A stretch of DNA of 64,000 bases from positions 2,345,889 to 2,409,888 of the forward strand of contig DDFJ01000004.1 of assembly GCA_002337125.1 (NCBI GenBank). The letters are read 5' to 3'. This document shows positions 1 to 7,228 of the stretch, piece after piece (positions within the stretch are counted from its first letter, which is position 1; every line of letters begins with the position of its first letter). This DNA is from Chitinophagaceae bacterium UBA1931 (GTDB lineage: Bacteria > Bacteroidota > Bacteroidia > Chitinophagales > Chitinophagaceae). A program made the translations under genes and the position numbers. Under the pieces are notes generated by a model. It was given only the letters and a program-made list of their open reading frames with translations, searched no databases and was not told the DNA's origin.

Positions 1-2
1 TT

Positions 3-248
3 GATATGGGCGAAACAATGGAGATTCAATGGTTCTTCTGCGATTATGCTCATCCCTGCGAAACAACCTGTTTCTACACCATCATAAACCCGGCTGAAGA
101 AATACCCAGCATCAGGAACATCGTTGTATCTGCATGGGTGGCTGAAGCAGAGCTGGTTGATTTAATGAATATAAAAGTTGAGAACACTGACAAAGGTTTT
201 GTTCTTGAACCCGATTTTGAAAGTGGTCCGTTAAGAAAGAAAAAATAA
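3..248 (+). CDS. NuoC/EchD-like hydrogenase subunit, C-terminal part (5' truncated by window)
   Basis: The reading frame is open to the left edge, so this is the C-terminal part of a longer protein. An ATG at 6 is visible but is probably internal. It ends 2 bases before the start of the [NiFe] large subunit. The tail (AELVDLMNIKVENTDKGFVL, then a basic end) has the layout of the NuoC/EchD (30 kDa) family, where an E.-x-DL(F/M)GI segment precedes a short positively charged C-terminus. In that family the protein bridges the large subunit and the rest of the peripheral arm. The family call rests mainly on position (NuoC-like gene, NuoD-like gene, ferredoxin) and a weak motif, so it is moderately supported. 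Confidence 0.55.
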   Translation, partial: DMGETMEIQWFFCDYAHPCETTCFYTIINPAEEIPSIRNIVVSAWVAEAELVDLMNIKVENTDKGFVLEPDFESGPLRKKK

Positions 249-250
249 TT

Positions 251-1339
251 ATGGGAAAGCAATACGAAATACCGGTAGGTGCGCAGCATATTGCATTGCT
301 GGAGCCATTGCACTTTAAGTTTACAACCGAAAACGAAAAGATCATCAATACAGATGCGAATGTATATTATGTACATCGTGGTATTGAACTGGCCTGCTGT
401 TCAAAATTCAAGTTCCGCCAGGTAAGTTTTGTGGTGGGCCGTGTATGCGGTTTGTGTTCTATTTCGCACACAACAGCTTATTCGCAGGTGGCCGAAAAAT
501 TATTGAAGATTGAAATTCCAAGGCGTGCAAAATATTTACGCATGCTGATTATTGAACTCGACCGTATTCACTCTCATCTTCTTTGCTTAAGTCATGTTGC
601 TGAGAACTCCGGCTTTGAAGCATTGTTTATGAAAACCATGCAGTACAGGGAGTTTTCAATGGAGCTGCTCGAAGCTGTTTGCGGTAACCGCATTCAATAC
701 GATTTTTCAATAGTGGGTGGTGTATCAAGAGATCTCAAACCACAGGTTGCTGACTCAATCATCAGCCGACTCAAAACATTTATGCCGCAGTTAGATGAAC
801 TGATGGACATCTACAAACATAACTGGACACTTTCGTTAAAGAACAAAGGTGTTGGTGCCATTACCAAACAACAGGCAATGGAACTCAACCTTGTTGGTCC
901 GTTTGCAAGAGCTGCCGGTTTGGCTGTTGATGTACGTAATGAAACAGAAGATTTGTTGCCATGGAAAGAAGTTGGTTTTGAAATGGTGACAGAAACTGCT
1001 GGTGATGTGTATTCAAGAAACATGATCAGGCTTCGTGAACTGTATGTTTCTATCCGCATCGTCAACAACATCATCAACGGTTTGCCCGAAGGTGACCTGA
1101 TTACTGAAACAAAAGCATTTCCTGAAGGTGAAGCAACTGTAAGATTGGAAGCTCCACGTGGCGAACTGTTTTATTATGCCAAAGGAAATAAAACACAGGT
1201 GCTGGAACGTTTGAAAATTAAAGCACCCACATTCTCCAATGTGGCAGGTATGGTAAAAGGATTTGAAGGAAACGAATACGGAAGTGCACCTGCTATCATT
1301 GCATCTTATGATCCTTGTCTTTCTTGTACAGCACGATAA
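251..1339 (+). CDS. Group 4 (Ech/NuoD-like) [NiFe] hydrogenase large subunit
   Basis: This 362-residue catalytic large subunit has the N-terminal RVCGLCS motif (Cys66, Cys69) and the C-terminal DPCLSCTAR motif (Cys356, Cys359). These are the four cysteines that bind the Ni-Fe(CN)2CO site. NuoD of complex I lacks them, so this is a hydrogenase and not a respiratory NADH dehydrogenase subunit. The HRGIE motif (residues 42-46) is typical of the NuoD/EchE superfamily. The protein stops right after DPCxxCxxR, with no C-terminal extension, as is known for some group 4 enzymes (EchE, CooH) that need no endopeptidase. It is tightly coupled to the upstream NuoC-like gene and the downstream ferredoxin gene. 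Membrane subunits would lie left of the window. The exact subgroup cannot be assigned by eye. Confidence 0.88.
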   Translation: MGKQYEIPVGAQHIALLEPLHFKFTTENEKIINTDANVYYVHRGIELACCSKFKFRQVSFVVGRVCGLCSISHTTAYSQVAEKLLKIEIPRRAKYLRMLIIELDRIHSHLLCLSHVAENSGFEALFMKTMQYREFSMELLEAVCGNRIQYDFSIVGGVSRDLKPQVADSIISRLKTFMPQLDELMDIYKHNWTLSLKNKGVGAITKQQAMELNLVGPFARAAGLAVDVRNETEDLLPWKEVGFEMVTETAGDVYSRNMIRLRELYVSIRIVNNIINGLPEGDLITETKAFPEGEATVRLEAPRGELFYYAKGNKTQVLERLKIKAPTFSNVAGMVKGFEGNEYGSAPAIIASYDPCLSCTAR

Positions 1340-1351
1340 ACTTAGTTTGTG

Positions 1352-1831
1352 ATGAAAACATTTTTTAAAGCATTAGGAAACCTGGTAAAGAAACCCGTTA
1401 CAACAAAGTATCCGTTTGAACCTACGTTTAAACCGGATGATTACCGTGGTCTGATCGGTTTTGAAGAAAGTCTCTGCATCTGGTGCAGGCGCTGCGAAGC
1501 GGTATGTCCTCCGGGAGCAATTGTGTTTTCGCAGGATATGGAAGGAAAACAAACCTATCACTACAACCGTGCTGTTTGTATTTATTGCGGCGAATGTGTG
1601 CGTGCCTGTCCAAAAGAAGGAGCATTGTTCCAGACTGCTGAACCTGCACCCTGTGCATTGAAAGAAGAAAATATTAACAACGCCTGGAATAAACTGTACC
1701 CCGAAGCAATTGAAAGCAGGGAACTTTATGCTGCTGAAAAGAAACGGAAAGCTGCAGAAAAAGCTGCTGCCGATAAAGCTGCCGCTGCTGCAAAAAAAGA
1801 AAGTGAAGACAACTCTGGCGCTACAGCTTAA
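1352..1831 (+). CDS. Hydrogenase 2x[4Fe-4S] ferredoxin-like subunit (NuoI/EchF type)
   Basis: The protein has two classical CxxCxxCxxxCP clusters: CIWCRRCEAVCP (about residues 42-53) and CIYCGECVRACP (about 78-89). This is the eight-cysteine pattern of NuoI/EchF electron-transfer subunits. It would pass electrons between the [NiFe] module and a soluble ferredoxin or the small subunit. ATG at 1352 is preferred over the GTG directly before it. The C-terminal 40 residues are an Ala/Lys/Glu-rich, probably helical tail (KRKAAEKAAADKAAAAAKK) that is not part of the ferredoxin fold and is longer than usual for EchF. The gene lies 12 bases after the large subunit and 31 bases before hypA, so it is probably in the same transcript. 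Confidence 0.85.
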   Translation: MKTFFKALGNLVKKPVTTKYPFEPTFKPDDYRGLIGFEESLCIWCRRCEAVCPPGAIVFSQDMEGKQTYHYNRAVCIYCGECVRACPKEGALFQTAEPAPCALKEENINNAWNKLYPEAIESRELYAAEKKRKAAEKAAADKAAAAAKKESEDNSGATA

Positions 1832-1844
1832 CATCAGCAGGGGT

Positions 1845-1852
1845 TAACTTTG
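1845..1852 (+). promoter_or_regulatory. Possible -7 box TAACTTTG before the first hypA
   Basis: TAACTTTG matches the Bacteroidota -7 consensus TAnnTTTG. It lies only 10 bases upstream of the hypA ATG, so a transcript from it would be nearly leaderless. No convincing TTTG -33 element is seen 19-21 bases upstream, so this may be chance. Confidence 0.25.
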
Positions 1853-1862
1853 CGTTTCATTT

Positions 1863-2207
1863 ATGCACGAACTTTCCATTGCACAATCAATATTATCCAT
1901 TGCTGAAAAATCTGTTCCGCCCGACAGCAAAGAAAAAGTTGTTGCTGTAACACTACAGGTCGGTGAATTAAGCAGTATTGAAACAGAAGCATTGCTGTTT
2001 GCATTTGATGCCATTAAATCAAATACCATATTGCAGCATGCCGAAATGAAAATTGAAACCATTCCCGGCGAAGCTGTATGCAATTCCTGCCACAATGTTT
2101 TTCATTTAAACTCGTATGCAACAGCCTGTCCCAACTGCAACAGCTATTCTGTATCAATCACAAAAGGAAAGGAAATGAAAATTGTGAGTCTTACTATGGA
2201 AGATTAA
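1863..2207 (+). CDS. hypA: HypA-type hydrogenase nickel-insertion protein (first copy)
   Basis: This 114-residue protein starts with MHELSIAQ, the invariant HypA N-terminus whose His2 binds nickel. The C-terminal half has a zinc site made of two CxxC pairs (CNSC at about 77-80, CPNC at about 93-96). HypA hands nickel with HypB to the [NiFe] large-subunit precursor. It lies at the end of the group 4 hydrogenase operon and differs clearly in sequence from the second hypA at 27146, so the two probably serve different hydrogenases. The family assignment is firm; the division of labour is inferred from position. Confidence 0.93.
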   Translation: MHELSIAQSILSIAEKSVPPDSKEKVVAVTLQVGELSSIETEALLFAFDAIKSNTILQHAEMKIETIPGEAVCNSCHNVFHLNSYATACPNCNSYSVSITKGKEMKIVSLTMED

Positions 2208-2366
2208 TTTCTGAAACATTTCGTCATTAAAGGTTCAACATATCACAAAGAAATTACACCTAATCTGCTATCTTCTCAGATCCTTTTCATCTTCATAGCC
2301 AACTTGCCACTAATGACAGTTAGCTAAATTTCAAAAATTTTATGCTTCTGTTTTAATTATATCAGT

Positions 2367-2374
2367 TACTTTTG
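2367..2374 (+). promoter_or_regulatory. Candidate -7 promoter box of the arginine operon
   Basis: TACTTTTG fits TAnnTTTG. Transcription would start near 2381, leaving a leader of about 210 bases before the GNAT gene. A clear -33 TTTG is not visible. Confidence 0.35.
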
Positions 2375-2459
2375 TCCCTCAATTTTTTGAAAGAGTTGAC
2401 AAACACAAATACATATCACACAATCGAAGTACGGGCTAATAACAGCACCGCTAACTTCT

Positions 2460-2582
2460 ATGTATTTTCTCCACGACCTCGACGCATTTTCTGATAGGAC
2501 GAGCCCTTCACCATGGCCCCTGTCAGTGAACTACTCCCCGGTTTATAGTCTTTGGATTGGTCATCCGTCTTTTGTTAAGTAA
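2460..2582 (+). other. Possible 40-codon leader ORF upstream of the arginine operon
   Basis: ATG at 2460 opens a 40-residue frame ending in TAA 8 bases before the GNAT start. The frame is open back to 2400. The peptide begins MYFLHDLDAF and contains SPSPWPLS and SLWIGHPSF. It has only one arginine, so it is not a classic arginine attenuator peptide. Codon use (CTC, GAC, CAC, CCC) is unlike the neighbouring genes, which favours a structured RNA or chance over a normal protein. It is recorded because it is the longest frame in the leader and nearly abuts the operon's first gene. Confidence 0.25.
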
Positions 2583-2590
2583 TACAAACA

Positions 2591-3307
2591 ATGGAAAATC
2601 AAGAAATAATTATTCGTGTAGCTGGAAGTGGCGATGTTCATTACGCAGAAACCATCACTAAAGAGATGGAAGAAAGTGCAAAGGCACGTGGTACAGGTAT
2701 TGCCAAGCGCAGCCCGGAATATGTTGCCAACAAAATGAACGAAGGAAAGGCAGTAATTGCCTTGCTGAAAGATGGCACTTGGGTGGGCTTTTGTTATATT
2801 GAAACATGGAGCCATGGTGCATTTGTGGCCAACAGCGGTTTAATTGTTTCGCCTCCCTTTCGTAAAAGCGGCGTAGCCAAGCAAATCAAACGCAAAATCT
2901 TTGAACTAAGCCGCCAGCTTTACCCCGATGCAAAAATCTTTGGTTTAACCACTGGTCTTGCTGTAATGAAAATCAACTCCGAGCTGGGTTACGAGCCCGT
3001 TACCTACAGTGAACTTACACAGGATGAAGAGTTCTGGGCCGGCTGTAAAAGCTGTGTGAACTATGATATTCTGATGAGCAAAGGCCGTAAGAACTGTATG
3101 TGCACAGCCATGCTCTACGATCCCAAAGATCATTACGAACCAGAAGAAACAAAGCAATACTTTGAAGAAAATAAATCAGGTTTTGAACGCCTGCTTCGTT
3201 TCAAAGAATGGAAATTTGTAAAAGCTCTTCTGGGTAAAGACAAAGAAGGAACCGGTGGAAGCGAAAGCAAGGCAAGGAAATTTCTGCATTACTTTTTTCA
3301 TTTATAA
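2591..3307 (+). CDS. GNAT acyltransferase heading the arginine operon (candidate N-acylglutamate synthase)
   Basis: This 238-residue protein has a GNAT fold. The acyl-CoA-binding region is around residues 90-105 (PPFRKSGVAKQIKRKIFEL, a variant of the R/Q-x-x-G-x-G/A loop), followed by GLTTGLAVMKINSELGYEPV. A downstream segment holds four cysteines in two close pairs (GCKSC and NCMCT, about 151-172), unusual for a GNAT and possibly metal-binding. It is the first gene of the arginine operon, 79 bases before argG. No argA or argJ is present, and argB and argC need an N-acylated glutamate. That makes it the best candidate for the N-acetyl- or N-succinylglutamate synthase. The fold is well supported; the reaction is an inference from context. 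Confidence 0.7.
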   Translation: MENQEIIIRVAGSGDVHYAETITKEMEESAKARGTGIAKRSPEYVANKMNEGKAVIALLKDGTWVGFCYIETWSHGAFVANSGLIVSPPFRKSGVAKQIKRKIFELSRQLYPDAKIFGLTTGLAVMKINSELGYEPVTYSELTQDEEFWAGCKSCVNYDILMSKGRKNCMCTAMLYDPKDHYEPEETKQYFEENKSGFERLLRFKEWKFVKALLGKDKEGTGGSESKARKFLHYFFHL

Positions 3308-3386
3308 TAACGGTGTTACCGGCAGCAACTTATTAATGAGCTGCTGTTGCGTCGCACTCTTGTACGTTCAATAATTCTATTCAACA

Positions 3387-4586
3387 ATGGCAAACAAAAA
3401 AATTGTACTCGGCTTCAGCGGCGGACTTGATACTACCTACTGCGCCAAATACCTCAGCGAAGAGAAAGGATACGAAATTCATTCAGTAATTGTTAATACC
3501 GGTGGTTTCAGCGATGAAGAACTGAAAAAGATTGAAGAGCACGCTTACAAACTCGGTGTAAAATCACACACAACTGTAAATGCAGTAAAAGGTTATTACG
3601 ACCGCATCATCAAATACCTCGTATTTGGTAACTGTTTAAAAAATAATACATACCCTCTCAGCGTAAGTGCCGAACGTTTAAGCCAGGCGCTGCACATTGC
3701 AGAACATGCAAAGAACTTAAATGCTGATGCCGTTGCTCACGGAAGTACCGGTGCTGGTAACGACCAGGTACGTTTTGATATGATCTTTCATATCATGATT
3801 CCCGGTGTTGAAATCATCACACCCATCCGTGATATGAAACTGAGCCGTGAGGAAGAAATCACTTACCTCAAGAGCAAAGGCGTTGAAATGAATTTTGAAA
3901 AAGCAGCTTACTCGATCAATAAAGGTTTGTGGGGTACAAGTATTGGCGGTAAGGAAACGCTGAGCAGCAAAGGCATGTTGCCTGAAGAAGCATGGCCAAC
4001 ACAGGTAAGCAAAACAGAAAGCGAAGAAGTAAAACTGCATTTTGAAAAAGGCGAACTGAAAGCAGTGAACGATCAGCAGTTCAGTCATCCTGTTGATGCT
4101 ATCAACTATTTACAATCTATTGCAGGTGCTTACGGCATTGCACGTGATATTCATGTGGGCGATACCATCATTGGCATTAAAGGCCGTGTAGGTTTTGAAG
4201 CTGCAGCACCGATGGTGATCTTGAAAGCGCACCACGCTCTCGAAAAGCATGTGCTCACCAAATGGCAACTGCAATGGAAAGATACACTGGCACAATTCTA
4301 CGGTAACTGGATGCACGAAGGACAAATTCTTGATCCTGTGATGCGTGATATTGAAGCCTACTTCATCAGCAGCCAGCAAAATGTAACTGGTGATGTATTT
4401 GTACAACTGATGCCTTACCGTTTCCAGGTAATTGGTATCGACAGCAAGTACGATTTAATGAGCAGCAAGTTTGGCAAGTATGGTGAAATGAACGCCGGCT
4501 TTACAGGTGATGATGTAAGAGGCTTTTCAAAAATATTCGGCAATCAAACTTCTATCTGGACTTCGGTACAGGAAAGTAATAAGTAA
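3387..4586 (+). CDS. argG: Argininosuccinate synthase
   Basis: This 399-residue protein has the N-type ATP-pyrophosphatase P-loop FSGGLDTTYC near the N-terminus (about residues 9-18) and the conserved HGSTGAGNDQVRF block (about 118-130). It joins citrulline and aspartate, using ATP, to give argininosuccinate in the cytoplasm. Length matches the family (about 400). Placing argG early in the operon, before argC, is characteristic of Bacteroidota arginine clusters. It is followed by a hairpin-bearing spacer before argC. Confidence 0.97.
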   Translation: MANKKIVLGFSGGLDTTYCAKYLSEEKGYEIHSVIVNTGGFSDEELKKIEEHAYKLGVKSHTTVNAVKGYYDRIIKYLVFGNCLKNNTYPLSVSAERLSQALHIAEHAKNLNADAVAHGSTGAGNDQVRFDMIFHIMIPGVEIITPIRDMKLSREEEITYLKSKGVEMNFEKAAYSINKGLWGTSIGGKETLSSKGMLPEEAWPTQVSKTESEEVKLHFEKGELKAVNDQQFSHPVDAINYLQSIAGAYGIARDIHVGDTIIGIKGRVGFEAAAPMVILKAHHALEKHVLTKWQLQWKDTLAQFYGNWMHEGQILDPVMRDIEAYFISSQQNVTGDVFVQLMPYRFQVIGIDSKYDLMSSKFGKYGEMNAGFTGDDVRGFSKIFGNQTSIWTSVQESNK

Positions 4587-4589
4587 TAG

Positions 4590-4625
4590 GTTGTAAGTCG
4601 TAAGCTTTTACTTACGACTTACAAC
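4590..4625 (+). repeat. Perfect 15-bp hairpin in the argG-argC spacer
   Basis: GTTGTAAGTCGTAAG (4590-4604) and its exact complement CTTACGACTTACAAC (4611-4625) are separated by 6 bases. A further partial copy, CTTACAACCTAC, follows. There is no downstream T-run, and argC starts 16 bases after the stem, so it is not a typical terminator. Its composition (GTAAG/CTTAC words) resembles the inverted repeats around the four-helix-bundle gene 1 kb downstream. Confidence 0.85.
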
Positions 4626-4641
4626 TTACAACCTACAACAT

Positions 4642-5619
4642 ATGACTATTAAAGTTGGAATTATAGGTGGCGCAGGTTATACAGGTGGTGAACTCATCCG
4701 TTTGCTGGTAAACCATCCCAATGCAGAGTTATCATTTATTCATTCAAGAAGCAATGCAGGTCAGCCGTTGTATAAAGTACACCAGGATCTGGTGGGTGAA
4801 ACAGAATTGAAGTTCACCGGCGAATTGTCAAGCGATGTGGATGTATTGTTTCTCTGTCTTGGTCACGGTGAATCAAAAAAGTTTTTAGCTGAGAATGTGA
4901 TTAATGAACGCATCAGGATCATTGATTTGGCAAATGATTTCCGTTTGAACGCCTCATCACAGATCGGCAACCGCAAATTCGTTTATGGTTTACCCGAACT
5001 GAATAAAGCAGAAATCAAAGCAGCACAGAACATTGCCAACCCCGGTTGTTTTGCAACAACACTTCAACTTGGTTTATTACCATTGGCAAAAGCCGGTTTG
5101 CTGAAAGATGTTTATACAACAGGTATTACCGGCAGCACTGGTGCCGGACAAAGTTTATCTGCTACTTCACATTTCAGCTGGCGGGCAAATAATATACAGG
5201 CGTATAAAACATTAACACATCAGCATCTGGGAGAAATTGGTGAATCATTATTGCAGCTACAACCAAACAGTGATATCAAAGTCAACTTTGTTCCATGGCG
5301 TGGCGATTTTACAAGAGGCATTTTTATCAGCTCACAAATACAAAGCGATAAAAGCCTTGATGAATTGTACAAGCTGTATGAAGATTTTTATGCAGGCGCT
5401 GCATTCACACATGTAATTAAAGAAGCCGTTTTCTTAAAGCAGGTGGTGAATACCAACAAATGTTTAATTCAACTGGAAAAAGTAGGTGATATGCTGGTGG
5501 TACATTCAGCAGCCGATAACTTATTGAAAGGCGCCAGTGGTCAGGCAGTACAAAACATGAACCTGTTGTTTGGTCTCGACGAAACAACAGGACTTAACTT
5601 GAAAGCATCATGGTTTTAA
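4642..5619 (+). CDS. argC: N-acyl-gamma-glutamyl-phosphate reductase
   Basis: This 325-residue protein begins with the NAD(P)-binding motif GIIGGAGYTGGELIRLL. It contains the catalytic-cysteine motif NPGCFATT (Cys about 136). It reduces N-acetyl- or N-succinylglutamyl phosphate to the semialdehyde, the third step of the pathway. Length fits the family (about 320-345). Its stop codon lies inside the left arm of the inverted repeat enclosing the following four-helix-bundle gene. Whether the acyl group is acetyl or succinyl cannot be read from this protein alone. Confidence 0.96.
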   Translation: MTIKVGIIGGAGYTGGELIRLLVNHPNAELSFIHSRSNAGQPLYKVHQDLVGETELKFTGELSSDVDVLFLCLGHGESKKFLAENVINERIRIIDLANDFRLNASSQIGNRKFVYGLPELNKAEIKAAQNIANPGCFATTLQLGLLPLAKAGLLKDVYTTGITGSTGAGQSLSATSHFSWRANNIQAYKTLTHQHLGEIGESLLQLQPNSDIKVNFVPWRGDFTRGIFISSQIQSDKSLDELYKLYEDFYAGAAFTHVIKEAVFLKQVVNTNKCLIQLEKVGDMLVVHSAADNLLKGASGQAVQNMNLLFGLDETTGLNLKASWF

Positions 5620-6026
5620 GTTGTATGTAATAAGTAGTAAGTAATGCAGAACTATAAAGATTTAAAAGTTTGGGAAAGAGCTCATGGATTCACGTTGAAA
5701 ATCTATGAAGTCACTAAGCAATTTCCTAAAGAGGAGATTTATAGTTTAACTAATCAGGTAAGAAGGTCTGCTGCTTCAATCCCTGCAAATATTGCAGAAG
5801 GATGTGGCAAAAACACAAACCCTGATTTTGCAAACTTTCTGAACATTGCTCTTGGTTCTGCGAATGAATCAGAGTATTATTTAATTCTTTCAAAAGATTT
5901 ACATTATTTGAAAGAAGAAGATTTTTCAGAATTACTTAAAGCAATAAACGAAATAAAAGCCATGTTAATAGCATTAATAACAAAAGTTAGAGGGTAACTT
6001 AATACCTATAACTTATAACTTAAAAC
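5613..6026 (+). mobile_element. IVS-like element: inverted repeat enclosing a four-helix-bundle gene
   Basis: The left arm 5613-5644 and right arm 5995-6026 are 32-base imperfect inverted repeats, matching at 26 of 32 positions by direct comparison. The left arm runs from the last codons of argC to the first base of the enclosed gene's ATG. The right arm starts exactly at that gene's TAA. Both arms are built from short degenerate tandem words (TAACTTA/TAAGTTA). The transcript could fold into a stem that loops out the whole small gene. No transposase is present. The element sits between argC and argD without disrupting either. Calling it mobile is inference. Confidence 0.55.
5644..5997 (+). 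CDS. Four-helix-bundle protein, 23S rRNA IVS/S23 family (first copy)
   Basis: This 117-residue all-helical protein has the family hallmarks: an N-terminal (N/S)YKDLKVWERAH-type motif, the central RRSAASIPANIAEGCG motif (about residues 40-55), and a C-terminal EIKAMLIALITKVRG. The family (TIGR02436-type) was first seen in intervening sequences of 23S rRNA genes and includes the Avd accessory protein of diversity-generating retroelements. No reverse transcriptase is nearby, so Avd function is unlikely. It has no known role in arginine synthesis. Start and stop codons coincide with the ends of the flanking inverted repeats. Function unknown. Confidence 0.9.
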   Translation: MQNYKDLKVWERAHGFTLKIYEVTKQFPKEEIYSLTNQVRRSAASIPANIAEGCGKNTNPDFANFLNIALGSANESEYYLILSKDLHYLKEEDFSELLKAINEIKAMLIALITKVRG

Positions 6027-6029
6027 TTT

Positions 6030-7172
6030 ATGCAATTATTCGACGTTTACCCCATTAACAACATCACCATTACAAAAGCAAAAGGCAGTTATGTATGGGA
6101 TGACCAGGGAGAACAATACCTGGATCTTTACGGTGGTCATGCCGTAATCAGTATCGGACACACACATCCGCACTGGGTAAAGCGAATTGAAGAGCAGTTA
6201 AACAAAATTGCTTTTTACTCCAACTCAATCAAAATTCCATTGCAGGTTCAGCTTGCTGAAAAACTGGGCAAGGTTTCAGGTAAAGAAGATTATCAATTGT
6301 TTCTCTGCAACTCAGGTGCAGAAGCAAATGAAAATGCATTGAAACTTGCAAGCTTTCATACAGGCCGTAAAAAAGTAGTGGCATTCAGCAAAGCATTTCA
6401 CGGACGTACATCACTGGCCGTAAGTGTAACCGATAATAAGAATTATGTTGCTCCTGTTAACGAAACAGACAATGTAATCTTTCTTCCTTTTAATGATGAA
6501 AAAGCACTCGAAGCCTGCTTCAAAAAACAAGGCGACGAAATTTCATCTGTGATCATTGAGGGCATCCAGGGTGTTGGTGGTATTAATGTGGCAGAAGTTT
6601 CTTTCCTCAAAAAAATACGTTCACTCTGCGATCAGTATGGTGCCGTTTATATTGCTGATAGTGTGCAGTGTGGTTATGGCAGAAGCGGTAAATTCTTCAG
6701 TCATGATTTTGCAGGAGTGAATGCCGATATCTACAGCATGGCAAAAGGTATGGGTAATGGATTTCCAATCGGTGGTATCATCATTGCTCCGCACATCAAG
6801 CCAAAACATTTCCAGTTAGGTACAACCTTCGGTGGTAATCACCTGGCATGTGCAGCTGCATTAGCAGTGCTGGAAGTAATGGAAGAAGAAAAACTTCTTG
6901 GCAATGCTGTAATGGTTGGAAAATATTTACGTGAAGAGCTGGAAAAGATCGATGAGATTGAGAATGTAAGAGGTCGTGGTTTAATGATTGGTTTTGATGT
7001 GCCGGAAGAAATCAAAGACCTGAAAAAGAATTTACTGATCAACCAGAAAATATTCACAGGTGAAGCAAAACCAAACGTTATTCGTTTGCTGCCAAGTCTT
7101 GCATTAAAGAAAAGAGATGCAGAACATTTTATTGAAGCAGTGAAGGAAGAAATAGAGAAGATGAAAGGCTGA
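6030..7172 (+). CDS. argD: N-acylornithine aminotransferase
   Basis: This 380-residue class III PLP aminotransferase carries the segments NSGAEANENALK, HGRTSLAVSVT and IADSVQCGYGRSGKFF. In the last, the usual DEVQ is DSVQ. The PLP lysine lies in the SMAKGMGNGFPIGG block (about residue 236). It converts N-acylglutamate semialdehyde to N-acylornithine. It starts 4 bases after the right arm of the IVS-like element. The D-S-V-Q variant keeps the PLP-pyridine aspartate, so the enzyme should be active. Confidence 0.95.
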   Translation: MQLFDVYPINNITITKAKGSYVWDDQGEQYLDLYGGHAVISIGHTHPHWVKRIEEQLNKIAFYSNSIKIPLQVQLAEKLGKVSGKEDYQLFLCNSGAEANENALKLASFHTGRKKVVAFSKAFHGRTSLAVSVTDNKNYVAPVNETDNVIFLPFNDEKALEACFKKQGDEISSVIIEGIQGVGGINVAEVSFLKKIRSLCDQYGAVYIADSVQCGYGRSGKFFSHDFAGVNADIYSMAKGMGNGFPIGGIIIAPHIKPKHFQLGTTFGGNHLACAAALAVLEVMEEEKLLGNAVMVGKYLREELEKIDEIENVRGRGLMIGFDVPEEIKDLKKNLLINQKIFTGEAKPNVIRLLPSLALKKRDAEHFIEAVKEEIEKMKG

Positions 7173-7228
7173 TTAGACACGAAGTCACAAAGCGCACAAA
7201 GTTTTTTAATAAGTAAAAAGATCAAAAG

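Larger units (their letters stand above)
2208..2590 (+). other. Intergenic region and probable 5' leader of the arginine operon
   Basis: This 383-base gap separates hypA from the first arginine gene. The first part is AT-rich and holds a TACTTTTG box at 2367-2374 that fits TAnnTTTG. From about 2425 to 2575 the DNA becomes GC-richer than nearby intergenic sequence and could form stems, for example GGGCT at 2433-2437 with AGCCC at 2502-2506, or CTCG at 2478-2481 with CGAG at 2500-2503. These two pairings overlap on the 3' side and so are mutually exclusive. The second half is also one open frame (see 2460-2582). No transcription terminator for hypA was recognised. Confidence 0.5.

Noticed and set aside
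251..1339. Respiratory complex I subunit NuoD
   Set aside because: All four nickel-binding cysteines are present, which NuoD lacks.
1373..1834. 153-residue minus-strand frame opposite the ferredoxin gene
   Set aside because: The opposite strand has eight well-placed cluster cysteines. The minus frame is a composition artefact.
4590..4625. Rho-independent terminator between argG and argC
   Set aside because: The stem is strong but no T-run follows, and argC lies 16 bases downstream in the same operon.
5644..5997. Diversity-generating retroelement accessory protein (Avd)
   Set aside because: The family is shared, but no reverse transcriptase, template repeat or variable repeat was seen nearby.
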